From positions 1 through 33,761 of the forward strand of contig NZ_CAJXJX010000012.1 of NCBI RefSeq assembly GCF_913055775.1: a DNA stretch of 33,761 nt, read 5' to 3'. Positions 8,351 to 16,000 of this stretch are shown in pieces. The position numbers were made by a program, and so were the translations under genes. The notes under the pieces are model-generated. The model was not told the DNA's origin. It saw only the letters and a list, made by a program, of their open reading frames with translations, and did not search any database. The stretch comes from an uncultured Demequina sp. (lineage in GTDB: Bacteria; Actinomycetota; Actinomycetes; Actinomycetales; Demequinaceae). The number at the start of each line of letters is the position of its first letter. The stretch's first letter is position 1.

Positions 8351-9649
8351 ATGAGCGACGAGCAGGCGACTGACGCTCCCCCCGTGCCCACGCATCGGCT
8401 CCTCATGGCGATCACGCTTCCCGCGCTCGTCATCGGTGTGATGACCGGCGTTCTGCTGTGGGGCATCGACGAGGTCGCGCTGGTGCTGGAACACCTGTGG
8501 TGGGAGCACCTGCCGGAGTGGCTGGGCTTCGCGCCCGATGCGGCGTGGTGGATCGTGGGCGTGCTCACCATCACGGGCACGGCCGTCGGGCTGGTGCTCC
8601 GGTATGCCCCGGGCCGCGGCGGGCACGACCCTGCCAAGGTCGAGCTGGTGGCGCCACCGCTGCCGCTGTCCGCGCTGCCCGGCGTCGCACTCGCCCTGAT
8701 CCTGGGCCTCGCAGGCGGCATCTCGCTGGGCCCGGAGAGTCCCATCATCGCGATCGCGATCGCCGTATCCGTGTGGTTCACGCGCCGGTTCGCGAAGAAG
8801 ATCTCGGTCGAGATGGCGCTCATGATGGCGGCCTCCGGGATGCTCGGGGCGATGTTCGGCTCACCCGTCGCCGCGGCGCTGCTGCTCACCGAGATGGTGG
8901 CCGCCGCGAAGCGCGGCGGCCTGCTGTGGGACCGGCTGTTCGGGCCCGTGGCGGCCGCCGCTGCCGCCGCGATCACGGCCGACGCCCTGGGCGTCGCGCT
9001 CGAGATGCCGGAGGGGGTGGGATACGACGGCGCCACCGTCATGCAGGTCGTGTGGGGCATCGTCGCCGCGCTGGTCGCCGCCCTCGTCAGCATCGCCGGC
9101 GCGTGGGCCATGCCGCGCGTGTGGCGGCTCCTGCGCCGCCTGAGCAGCCCCGTCCTCTACGCCACGGTGGGCGGCCTCGCGCTGGGCGTGCTGGGCGTGA
9201 TCGGCGGACCCATCACGCTGTTCAAGGGCGCCGAGCAGACCGGAGAGCTCATCTCGCGAGCGCCCGACATGTCCACGTGGGAGCTGGTGCTCGTCACGCT
9301 CGTCAAGGTCGCAGCCCTCACGATCGCCGCGGCAGCGGGCTTCCGGGGAGGCCGCATCTTCCCTGCGGTGTTCATCGGCGCCGCCGCAGGCCTGGCGGTG
9401 CAGTCCGTGGTGCCGGACCTGCCGATCCTCATGGCCGTGGCGTGCGGCGTGCTGGGCGCGGTCCTGGCCGTGGGTCGCGATGGGTGGCTCGCGCTGTTCA
9501 TCGCCGTCGCGGTCAGCGGAGAGATCGACATGCTGGCGGTCCTGTGCATCGTGGTGCTGCCGACCTGGCTGCTCGTCACCTCGTCGCCCGAGATGCTGGT
9601 CCAGGACGAGGACGACCAGATCGATCCGCACAACGTGACCGCGGCCTGA
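8351..9649 (+). CDS. ClC-type chloride/ion channel protein (YfeO-like)
   Basis: A 432-residue membrane protein with about ten or more hydrophobic helices. The ClC selectivity signatures are present: GISLGPESP at residues 123-131, with Glu129 in the place of the gating glutamate, and [16 protein letters not shown] in the second half, corresponding to GxFxP. These place it in the voltage-gated chloride channel superfamily, probably the branch of E. coli YfeO. It may be a Cl-/H+ exchanger or a fluoride or chloride channel; the sequence alone does not decide. The ATG at 8351 is supported by a TATGCT -10 box at 8339-8344 that puts the transcription start on the ATG (leaderless). There are no C-terminal CBS domains. 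The gene stands alone and ends opposite adhE. Confidence 0.9.
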   Translation: MSDEQATDAPPVPTHRLLMAITLPALVIGVMTGVLLWGIDEVALVLEHLWWEHLPEWLGFAPDAAWWIVGVLTITGTAVGLVLRYAPGRGGHDPAKVELVAPPLPLSALPGVALALILGLAGGISLGPESPIIAIAIAVSVWFTRRFAKKISVEMALMMAASGMLGAMFGSPVAAALLLTEMVAAAKRGGLLWDRLFGPVAAAAAAAITADALGVALEMPEGVGYDGATVMQVVWGIVAALVAALVSIAGAWAMPRVWRLLRRLSSPVLYATVGGLALGVLGVIGGPITLFKGAEQTGELISRAPDMSTWELVLVTLVKVAALTIAAAAGFRGGRIFPAVFIGAAAGLAVQSVVPDLPILMAVACGVLGAVLAVGRDGWLALFIAVAVSGEIDMLAVLCIVVLPTWLLVTSSPEMLVQDEDDQIDPHNVTAA

Positions 9650-9686
9650 CCGCACAGGCGACCAAGCACAACCAGGACACGGGAAA

Positions 9687-9710
9687 GCCCCGGTACCGAA
9701 GTACCGGGGC
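9687..9710. terminator. Bidirectional hairpin between ClC gene and adhE
   Basis: A perfect 10-bp stem, GCCCCGGTAC/GTACCGGGGC, with a CGAA loop. Outer arms CACAACC (9667-9673) and GGTTGTG (9723-9729) can extend the structure. There is no T-run, as is usual in this G+C range. It lies between two convergent genes. Confidence 0.75.
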
Positions 9711-9789
9711 CCCGTTCGCGCCGGTTGTGTCCGGACCGACGACGACTGGCGGGATCCGCGCGCCCGGGCGGGTGGCCCGGGCCGCGTCC

Positions 9790-12510
9790 CTACTTCGCGG
9801 CCTTCTTGGCGCGCGAGGTCTTGGCGGCGGCCTTGGCCTTGGGGGCCTCGGCCTTGACCGCACGGTTCTTGACGTCCTCGTAACGGACGCCGTAGTAGGC
9901 GGCCTCCATCATCACCTTCATGTCGGCCAGCATCGGCAGGCGCGGGTTCGCGGGTGCGCACTGGTCCTCGTAGGCGTTCATGGCGAGGGTGTCGAGCGAG
10001 CTCAGGAACTCGGCCTCGTCGAGGCCCACCTCCTGGAAGGACCGCTCGATGCCGACCTTGTCGCGCAGCTCCTCGACGGCCGTGGCGTAGGCCTCGACGG
10101 CCTCCTCCGGGGTCGAGTGGGCCAGACCCAGCATCTTGGCGATCGCCTGGAAGCGCTCGGGCGCCACGTACGACTCCTGCTTGGGCCACGAGGTCGGCTT
10201 GGTCGGGACCTTGCCGTTGTAGCGGATCACGTGCGGGAGGTACACGGCATTGGTGCGGCCGTGCGCGACGTGGAACATCGATCCCGTGACGTGGCTCATC
10301 GCGTGCACGAGGCCCAGGAACGCGTTGCCGAAGGCCATGCCCGCGATGGTTGCGGCGTTGTGCATCTTCTCGCGCGCCTGCTCGGCGCTGCCGCCCACGG
10401 TGACCGACTCCTCGATGTTCTCGAAGACCAGCCGGATGGCCTGCAGGGCCATGCCGTCGGTGAAGTCGTTCGCGTAGACGGACACGAACGCCTCGGTCGC
10501 GTGGGTGAGAGCGTCAAAGCCGGAGTCCGCGGCCACCCGCGAGGGCAGGTTGGCCGTCAGCACCGGGTCCACGATCGCCACGGTCGGGGTCAGCGCGTAG
10601 TCCGCGAGCGGGTACTTGCGGCCCGTGTCGGTGTCAGTGATGACCGCGAACGGGGTGACCTCCGCGCCGGTGCCCGACGTGGTCGGGATGCACACGAGCT
10701 TGGCGAGCTCGCCCAGCTTGGGGAACGCGAAGGCGCGCTTGCGGACGTCGAAGAACTTCTCCTTCAGGTCGCTGAAGACCACGTCCGGGTGCTCGTACAT
10801 GAGCCACATGACCTTCGCGGCGTCCATGGGCGAGCCTCCGCCCACCGCGATGAGCGTGTCGGGCTTGAATGCCCGCAGTACCTCGGCACCGGCCTTCACG
10901 GTCTTGATCGACGGCTCCGGCTCGACGTTGTCGATGATCTGCACGGAGATCTTGTTCTCGCGGCGGTTGAGCACGTCGAGGATCTTGTCGACGATGCCGA
11001 TGCGAGTCATGGTCGAGTCCGTGATGATCGTGACGCGCTCGACGTCGGGCATCGACTTGAGGTACCGGATCGAGTTGGGCTCGAAGTAGGTCTTGGCCGG
11101 CACCTTGAACCACTGCATGTTGTTGTTCCTCCGGCCGATGCGCTTGACGTTCACGAGGTTCACGGCGGTGACGTTATTGCTCACCGAGTTGTGTCCGTAG
11201 GAGCCGCAGCCCAGGGTCAGCGACGGCAGGAAGGCGTTGTAGATGTCGCCGATGCCGCCCTGGCTCGAGGGCGAGTTGGTGATGACGCGGACGGCCTTCA
11301 CACGGCGGCCGAACTCCTGGATGAGCGCCTGGTCGGTCGCGTGGATCGCGGCCGAGTGGCCCAGGCCGTGGAACTCGACCATCTGCTCGGACATCAGCAG
11401 GCCCTGCTCGGTCGAGTCAGCCTTGAGGACGGCCAGCACCGGGCACAGCTTCTCGCGGGTCAGCGGCTCCGACTCTCCGACCTCGGAGACCTCGGCGAGG
11501 ATGATCGACGTCTCCTCCGGCACCTCGAAGCCTGCCTGCTCGGCGATCCACTGCGGCGACTTGCCCACGACGGTGGGGTTGAGCTTCGCACCCGCGCAGT
11601 TCGCGCCGTTGGCCTGGACGCCGAAGATGAACTCCTCGAGCTTGGCCTTCTCGTCAGCGGTCACGCGGTAGGCGTGCAGGCGGTCGAGCTCGGCGAGGGC
11701 CTCGTCGTAGATGCTCGCGTCGATGATCGCGGCCTGCTCCGACGCGCAGACCATGCCGTTGTCGAAGGCCTTCGAGATGACGATGTCGTTGATGGCCCTC
11801 TTGAGCTTGGCCGACTCGTGGATGTAGGCGGGCACGTTGCCGGCGCCGACGCCCAGGGCAGGCTTGCCGCAGCTGTAGGCCGCCTTCACCATCGCGTTGC
11901 CGCCGGTGGCGAGGATCAGCGCGACGCCATCGTGGTTCATCAGCGCGTTGGTCGCGTCGATGGAGGGCGCCTCCACCCACTGGATGCAGTTCTCGGGCGC
12001 GCCGGCCTCGATCGCGGCGTCACGCACGATGCGGGCGGCCGCCACGGACGAGTTCTGCGCGCTCGGGTGGAACGCGAAGATGATCGGGTTGCGGGTCTTG
12101 AGAGCGATGAGCGACTTGAAGATGGCCGTCGACGTGGGGTTGGTCACGGGGGTGACGCCGCAGATGACGCCCACGGGCTCGGCGATCTCGGTGATGCCTA
12201 GCAGCGGGTCGTCGTTGATGACGCCCACCGTCTTCATGGGACCCATCGAGTGGGTGACGTGCTCGCACGCGAAGATGTTCTTCACGGCCTTGTCCTCGAA
12301 CACCCCGCGGCCGGTCTCTTCGACGGCCTTCACGGCGAGATCGCCGTGCTGGTTCAGGGCTGCGACGGACGCCTTCTTGACGAGCAGGTTGACGTCGTCC
12401 TGGGTGAAGGCCGAGTAGTCGTCGAGCGCCTTCTGGGCGTTGGCGACCAGGCGGTCGATCTCCTCGGCCACTGAGGGGGCCGTGGCGGTGGATTCGGCGG
12501 TGGCGGTCAT
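9790..12510 (-). CDS. adhE: Bifunctional acetaldehyde-CoA/alcohol dehydrogenase
   Basis: A 906-residue fusion. Residues of about 15-440 are the CoA-acylating aldehyde dehydrogenase, with catalytic Cys255 in GMVCASEQ. Residues of about 460-870 are the iron-dependent alcohol dehydrogenase, with the nucleotide loop GGGSPMDAAK and the iron-site segment HAMSHVTGSMFHVAHGRTNAV. It turns acetyl-CoA into ethanol in two NADH-using steps, disposing of electrons during fermentation, and pairs with pyruvate formate-lyase in this window. The ATG at 12510 has a strong GGGAGGAA ribosome site; an earlier in-frame ATG at 12582 would add 24 unconserved residues. Odd: after the normal end (GVRYEDVKNRAV) there is a Lys/Ala-rich basic tail of about 22 residues. 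It is monocistronic with its own DosR-box promoter. Confidence 0.97.
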   Translation of the reverse strand: MTATAESTATAPSVAEEIDRLVANAQKALDDYSAFTQDDVNLLVKKASVAALNQHGDLAVKAVEETGRGVFEDKAVKNIFACEHVTHSMGPMKTVGVINDDPLLGITEIAEPVGVICGVTPVTNPTSTAIFKSLIALKTRNPIIFAFHPSAQNSSVAAARIVRDAAIEAGAPENCIQWVEAPSIDATNALMNHDGVALILATGGNAMVKAAYSCGKPALGVGAGNVPAYIHESAKLKRAINDIVISKAFDNGMVCASEQAAIIDASIYDEALAELDRLHAYRVTADEKAKLEEFIFGVQANGANCAGAKLNPTVVGKSPQWIAEQAGFEVPEETSIILAEVSEVGESEPLTREKLCPVLAVLKADSTEQGLLMSEQMVEFHGLGHSAAIHATDQALIQEFGRRVKAVRVITNSPSSQGGIGDIYNAFLPSLTLGCGSYGHNSVSNNVTAVNLVNVKRIGRRNNNMQWFKVPAKTYFEPNSIRYLKSMPDVERVTIITDSTMTRIGIVDKILDVLNRRENKISVQIIDNVEPEPSIKTVKAGAEVLRAFKPDTLIAVGGGSPMDAAKVMWLMYEHPDVVFSDLKEKFFDVRKRAFAFPKLGELAKLVCIPTTSGTGAEVTPFAVITDTDTGRKYPLADYALTPTVAIVDPVLTANLPSRVAADSGFDALTHATEAFVSVYANDFTDGMALQAIRLVFENIEESVTVGGSAEQAREKMHNAATIAGMAFGNAFLGLVHAMSHVTGSMFHVAHGRTNAVYLPHVIRYNGKVPTKPTSWPKQESYVAPERFQAIAKMLGLAHSTPEEAVEAYATAVEELRDKVGIERSFQEVGLDEAEFLSSLDTLAMNAYEDQCAPANPRLPMLADMKVMMEAAYYGVRYEDVKNRAVKAEAPKAKAAAKTSRAKKAAK

Positions 12511-12560
12511 GGCGATTCCTCCCGGGAAGGTGGGGCGCACCCTGCGTCCCTGATACTTCG

Positions 12561-12618
12561 AATCTAGGGTGCAGGCGGACACCTTCCCAGGGGCATAGGT
12601 CCCGGGGACCTAGGACCC
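12561..12618 (-). promoter_or_regulatory. adhE promoter with two DosR-like boxes
   Basis: On the minus strand the distal site GGGTCCTAGGTCCC (12618-12605) and the proximal site GGGACCTATGCCCC (12603-12590) lie one base apart. A -10 box, TAGATT (12566-12561), begins 24 bp below the proximal site. The block around the -10, CTAGATTCGAAGTATCA, matches the pflB block GTAGTTTCAAAGAATCA at 13 of 17 positions. The predicted start is near 12554. Confidence 0.65.
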
Positions 12619-12670
12619 AGACGCACGCCGTTGTGGTCACCTACGAGGGATGATGACGGCCCCGGCGCCG

Positions 12671-12706
12671 AGGCCCGGCTTCCTTCACTCTCCAGAAGCT
12701 GGGCCT
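12671..12706 (-). terminator. Hairpin downstream of the OFA transporter operon
   Basis: The arms AGGCCCGGCTTC and GAAGCTGGGCCT pair over 12 positions (one G-U wobble on the plus strand, one A-C mismatch on the minus strand) around a 12-nt loop. It separates the small-subunit gene from the adhE promoter. There is no T-run. Confidence 0.55.
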
Positions 12707-12728
12707 TGCGTCGGCACGCTCCGTCTCC

Positions 12729-12863
12729 CTAGCCGGTGAAGAGCGCTGCGGCCTTGATGACCGTCTGGCTCACGCCGTACAGGAGTCCCGATCCGACGAT
12801 CACCCACAGGACGATCGCCAGCGGGTTGGACGAGTGGCGGGGCGCCTCATTGCGGTCGCTCAT
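12729..12863 (-). CDS. Small membrane partner of the OFA-type MFS transporter
   Basis: A 44-residue protein that starts MSDRNEAPRH and has one hydrophobic helix (about residues 15-31, LAIVLWVIVGSGLLYGV), followed by SQTVIKAAALFTG. This matches the short single-helix proteins found directly after oxalate/formate-type MFS genes, described as the MFS transporter small subunit. The start has an AAGGGATG ribosome site and lies 2 bp after the transporter stop (TGA-TC-ATG), so the two are clearly co-translated. It probably stabilises or modulates the carrier in the membrane; the exact role is unknown. Its small size makes it easy to miss. Confidence 0.8.
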   Translation of the reverse strand: MSDRNEAPRHSSNPLAIVLWVIVGSGLLYGVSQTVIKAAALFTG

Positions 12864-12865
12864 GA

Positions 12866-14287
12866 TCATCCCTTCGTTGACGCGAGCTGGTTGTCGGTGG
12901 TGTCGCCTGCCAGCGGCGGCGTGGACGCCGACGGCGGCCCGTCGGCGTGGTGACGCTCGTGGTCAGGAACCGCGTCCGCGTGCTCGAGCCACTTGGCCGC
13001 CACGGGGCGCACGAGCAGGTTGGCGACGAAGCCGACGCAGAGGACGCCGACCATGACCAGCAGCGAGGGCCGGTACAGGTCCGAGCCTTCGAGACCCTGG
13101 CCCTCGAGCGCGTCGAGCACCGAGTTGATGATGAGCGGCCCGGCCACGCCGGCGGCGGACCACGCCGTCAGCAGACGACCGTGGATCGCCCCCACCTCGA
13201 ACTCCCCGAACACATCCTTGAGGTAGGCGGGGATCGTGGCGAACCCGCCGCCGTAGAAGCTGATGATCAGCACCACGAGCGGCACGAACAGCGCGATGGA
13301 CGCCGGCCCGAACAGCGCGACGGCCGTGTACGCGAGCGCTCCCACGCCGAGGTACATGACGTATGTGAGCTTGCGCCCGATGACGTCCGACAGGCTCGAC
13401 CAGCCGATGCGGCCCGCCATGTTGGCGAGCGACAGCAGCCCCACGAAGCCGGCAGCGGCCGCGGCGGTGATCTGCGGGAAGTAGTCCTCGATCATGGGCT
13501 TCGCGTTCTCGAGGATGCCGATGCCCGCAGTGACGTTGGTGAAGAGCACGATCCACAGGAACCAGAACGCCGGGGTCTTGATCGCGTTCTTGGCGCTCAC
13601 CTGGCCGCCGCTCGAGACCTTGGCGCGGTGCTCCGACGGCTCCCAGCCGTCGGGCAGCCAGCCCTTGGCGGGAACGCGGATCACGGCCGCTCCCAGCAGC
13701 ATCAGCGTGAAGTACAGCGCGCCCAGCGTGAGGAAGGACGGCACGAGCGCCTCGGACGGCTCATCAGCGTAGGTGCTGAGCAGGAACTGCGACAGCGGTG
13801 CGGCGAGCATGGCGCCTCCGCCGAATCCCATGATCGCCAGTCCCGTCGCGAGACCGGGACGGTCCGGGAACCACTTGATCAGCGTGGACACCGGCGAGAT
13901 GTACCCCAGTCCCAGTCCGATGCCGCCCAGGACGCCGTACCCCAGGTAGACGAGCCACAGCTGCTCCGACGCGACGCCCAGCGACGCGATGCCGAAGCCT
14001 CCCGCCCACGAGAACGCGGCGACCACCATCGTGGCGCGCGGGCCGGTGCGCTCCATCCACCGGCCCCCGAAGGCGGCCGACAGGCCCAGCATCACGATCG
14101 AGATCGAGAAGATCATGCCGATCTGGGTGTGCGTCGCGTCGAAGCGATCGATGAGCGCGTCCTTGAAGACGCTGAAGGCATACACCTGGCCGATGCTGAG
14201 GTGCACGGCGAGCGCGGCCGGGGGCACCAGCCAGCGGTTGTACCCGGGCGGCGCGATGGTGCGGTCACGGCTGAGGACGGACATCAT
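12866..14287 (-). CDS. OFA-family MFS transporter (oxalate/formate antiporter-like)
   Basis: A 473-residue carrier with 12 predicted helices. Features of the oxalate:formate antiporter family include the N-terminal LVPPAALAVHLSIGQVYAFSVF, GGRWMERTGPR in the loop after helix 2, GLGYISPVSTLIKWFPDRPGLATGLAIMGFGGGA in helices 4-5, and NMAGRIGWSSLSDVIGRK in the second half. The real substrate of such proteins is often not oxalate; formate, lactate, pyruvate or other monocarboxylates are possible. Here the shared promoter motif with pflB, adhE and the FNT channel points to an anion made during fermentation. Two ATG codons (14287 and 14284) are possible after an AGGGAG ribosome site; I give the longer. 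The C-terminal 35 residues are hydrophilic. It forms an operon with the 44-residue partner and diverges from the first TDT gene. Confidence 0.9.
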   Translation of the reverse strand: MMSVLSRDRTIAPPGYNRWLVPPAALAVHLSIGQVYAFSVFKDALIDRFDATHTQIGMIFSISIVMLGLSAAFGGRWMERTGPRATMVVAAFSWAGGFGIASLGVASEQLWLVYLGYGVLGGIGLGLGYISPVSTLIKWFPDRPGLATGLAIMGFGGGAMLAAPLSQFLLSTYADEPSEALVPSFLTLGALYFTLMLLGAAVIRVPAKGWLPDGWEPSEHRAKVSSGGQVSAKNAIKTPAFWFLWIVLFTNVTAGIGILENAKPMIEDYFPQITAAAAAGFVGLLSLANMAGRIGWSSLSDVIGRKLTYVMYLGVGALAYTAVALFGPASIALFVPLVVLIISFYGGGFATIPAYLKDVFGEFEVGAIHGRLLTAWSAAGVAGPLIINSVLDALEGQGLEGSDLYRPSLLVMVGVLCVGFVANLLVRPVAAKWLEHADAVPDHERHHADGPPSASTPPLAGDTTDNQLASTKG

Positions 14288-14320
14288 TGTTCTCCCTGTG
14301 TGAGGACTTCCGATTCCCTC

Positions 14321-14363
14321 ATGCTTCCGCTCGACCGGCGCGATCGAAAGGGACCAAGGGCCT
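14321..14363 (-). promoter_or_regulatory. OFA transporter promoter with DosR-like box
   Basis: AGGCCCTTGGTCCC (minus, 14363-14350) is followed, 24 bp from its near edge, by AAGCAT (14326-14321), a weak -10 that keeps only the key A2 and T6. The predicted start is 14314, with a 27-nt leader. This is the weakest of the four related promoters. Confidence 0.45.
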
Positions 14364-14386
14364 ATCGCGTGCGGACCCCGGAGTGT

Positions 14387-14404
14387 GATACCCCTATGGG
14401 TATC
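14387..14404. promoter_or_regulatory. CsoR/CstR-like operator before the first TDT gene
   Basis: GATACCC-CTAT-GGGTATC has perfect 7-bp arms. It resembles A/T-flanked C-tract/G-tract operators of the CsoR/RcnR repressor family and is nearly the same as the palindrome at 15931-15946. It sits about 53 bp before the ATG at 14457. No CsoR-family gene is in the window. Confidence 0.6.
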
Positions 14405-14456
14405 TGGAGCACCCCGAGCCCAGCGCACCCGCAGCGCGACGAGAGGACCACGAGCC

Positions 14457-15443
14457 ATGACCCGACCTGACGCCGCCGTGGCACAGCAGACCCCGAGCCT
14501 CGCGCACCTGCCCGTCGGTGCATTTGCCATCGTCATGGGTCTCGGCGGCACGGCCGTCGCCTGGGAGCGTGCGCACCAGCGCTGGGGCCTGCCCGCGATC
14601 GTGGGCGAGGCGGTGGCCTGGCTGGGACTCGCCGTGCTCGCCACGCTCACCGTGGCGTACGCGCTCAAGCTCGCCCGCCACCCCAGCGCCGTGGTCGCCG
14701 AGTGGCGCCATCCCGTGCGCTCAGCGTTCGCCGCCAGCGTCGCCGTCGCTCCGCTCGTCCTCGCCGTGGCGATGCTGGAGACCGCGCCCGCGCTCTCGGC
14801 CGGCCTGTGGTGGGTGGGCGCGTCACTCATGGCCGTGGTGACCGTGGGCGCGCTGCGCACGTGGATCGCCGATGCGGAGATCCAGCCCGGCCACGTGCAC
14901 CCCGCCTGGTTCATCCCCGTCGTCGGCAACCTGGTCGCGCCGCTCGCGGGAGTGGACCACGCCCCCGTGCAGGTGTCGTGGTACTTCTTCGGCGTCGGCG
15001 CCGTCTACTGGCTGGGGCTGCTTCCCGTGGTGCTGTCGCGCCTGTTCATCGCGGGGGTCATGCCCCCTCGGCTCGCCCCCACGCTCGCCATCCTGGTGGC
15101 CCCGCCGGCGGTGGGCGCACTCGCGTGGGTGCGCCTGGGAGGCGCGTGGAGCGATCCCCTCGCCCAGGTGCTGCTTGCGGTCGTGCTGCTGCAGGTCGCC
15201 CTGCTCGCCTCGCAGGCTCCCGCCCTGCGGGCAGTGCCCTTCGCGCTGTCCTCGTGGGCCTACACGTTCCCACTCGCCGCGGCCACGGTCGCCGTCGGCT
15301 CAGCCGCGGACGCCGGCTTGGGAGTCGCGTACGCATGGATCGCCGGTGCGCTTCTCGCGGCGACCACGGTGCTCGTCGTCGGCATGGCCGTGAGGACGGG
15401 CGTTGCCGTGCGCCGCCGGCAGATCTGCATCCCGGAGGGATGA
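14457..15443 (+). CDS. TDT/SLAC1-family anion transporter (first copy)
   Basis: A 328-residue membrane protein with about ten hydrophobic helices, from the tellurite-resistance/dicarboxylate transporter (TDT; TehA, SLAC1, Ssu1) family. Family-type segments are HLPVGAFAIVMGLGGTAVAW at about 20-39, HPAWFIPVVGNLVAPLAG in the middle, and FALSSWAYTFPLAAATVA near residue 270. Related proteins carry anions such as chloride, nitrate, malate or sulfite. A GAGAGGA ribosome site precedes the ATG at 14457. The operator just upstream and a close paralog at 16001 beside a rhodanese make sulfite or another sulfur anion a reasonable guess, but this is inference. The gene ends 4 bp from the convergent rhodanese stop. 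Confidence 0.85.
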   Translation: MTRPDAAVAQQTPSLAHLPVGAFAIVMGLGGTAVAWERAHQRWGLPAIVGEAVAWLGLAVLATLTVAYALKLARHPSAVVAEWRHPVRSAFAASVAVAPLVLAVAMLETAPALSAGLWWVGASLMAVVTVGALRTWIADAEIQPGHVHPAWFIPVVGNLVAPLAGVDHAPVQVSWYFFGVGAVYWLGLLPVVLSRLFIAGVMPPRLAPTLAILVAPPAVGALAWVRLGGAWSDPLAQVLLAVVLLQVALLASQAPALRAVPFALSSWAYTFPLAAATVAVGSAADAGLGVAYAWIAGALLAATTVLVVGMAVRTGVAVRRRQICIPEG

Positions 15444-15447
15444 GGCG

Positions 15448-15921
15448 TCAGCCGGTGACGACCTCGCCGGCCCACGCCCCGATGCCGCCCTCGAGTCCCA
15501 CCGTCGCGTCGATGCCGGCCGCCGTCATGACCTCGATGGCACCGCGCGAGCGGTTGCCGGAGCGGCAGTACACGGCGTAGGAGGCGTCGGCGTCGAGTTC
15601 GCCGATGGCCTCGGCGAAGCCGGCATGCTGCAGGTTGATGTTGACCGCGCCCGGCAGGTGGCCCTGGGCGAACTCCTCGGGGGTGCGCACGTCGATGATC
15701 GTGACGCCCGGCTCCGCGACGGCGGCGGCGAAGGACGCCGCATCGACATGTGCGCCCGTGAACTCGGGCGCGGCATCGCCCTGGACGGAGGCCACGGCAG
15801 CGAGGTCCTGGTCGGCGCCGCCATCGGGCGCGCTGCACGCGGCCACCGAGACGGCGAGCGCGGCGGCGAGCGCGCCGACCTTGAGCAGGCGCGGCAGGTT
15901 CATCAGACGTGAGGAGATCAT
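15448..15921 (-). CDS. Lipoprotein rhodanese (single-domain sulfurtransferase)
   Basis: A 157-residue exported protein. Residues 1-28 are a signal peptide with lipobox SVAAC, so Cys29 would be lipidated and the protein held outside the membrane. The rhodanese domain covers about residues 50-155, with IIDVRTPEEFAQGHLPGAVNI and the active loop YCRSGNRS, where Cys119 would carry the persulfide. The CRSGNRS loop is of the single-domain GlpE/PspE type. I chose the ATG at 15921 because TATAGT (15933-15928) puts the transcription start exactly on it (leaderless); the ATG at 15903 is an alternative that keeps the lipobox. The operator overlaps the -10 box, so repression is likely. It is divergent from the second TDT gene, which hints at a joint job in sulfur-species handling. 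Confidence 0.88.
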   Translation of the reverse strand: MISSRLMNLPRLLKVGALAAALAVSVAACSAPDGGADQDLAAVASVQGDAAPEFTGAHVDAASFAAAVAEPGVTIIDVRTPEEFAQGHLPGAVNINLQHAGFAEAIGELDADASYAVYCRSGNRSRGAIEVMTAAGIDATVGLEGGIGAWAGEVVTG

Positions 15922-15930
15922 CGCACCACT

Positions 15931-15946
15931 ATACCCCATGGGGTAT
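15931..15946. promoter_or_regulatory. Perfect CsoR/CstR-like palindrome between rhodanese and second TDT gene
   Basis: ATACCCCATGGGGTAT is a perfect 16-bp palindrome. It overlaps the rhodanese -10 box (TATAGT, 15933-15928) and lies at about -68 to -53 of the divergent TDT promoter (-10 TAGACT, 15987-15992). The shape is typical of CsoR-family operators; persulfide sensors (CstR) commonly control rhodanese genes. Confidence 0.7.
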
Positions 15947-16000
15947 TTTCCTGCGTCCGCCGCCCCGCACGCGCATCGGCCCTCGATAGACTGCGGCGCC

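Noticed and set aside
8458-12201. Plus-strand 1247-codon open frame across the ClC gene and opposite adhE
   Set aside because: It is out of frame with the ClC gene, then antisense to adhE; the product is low complexity, rich in Arg, Gly and His, with no domain.
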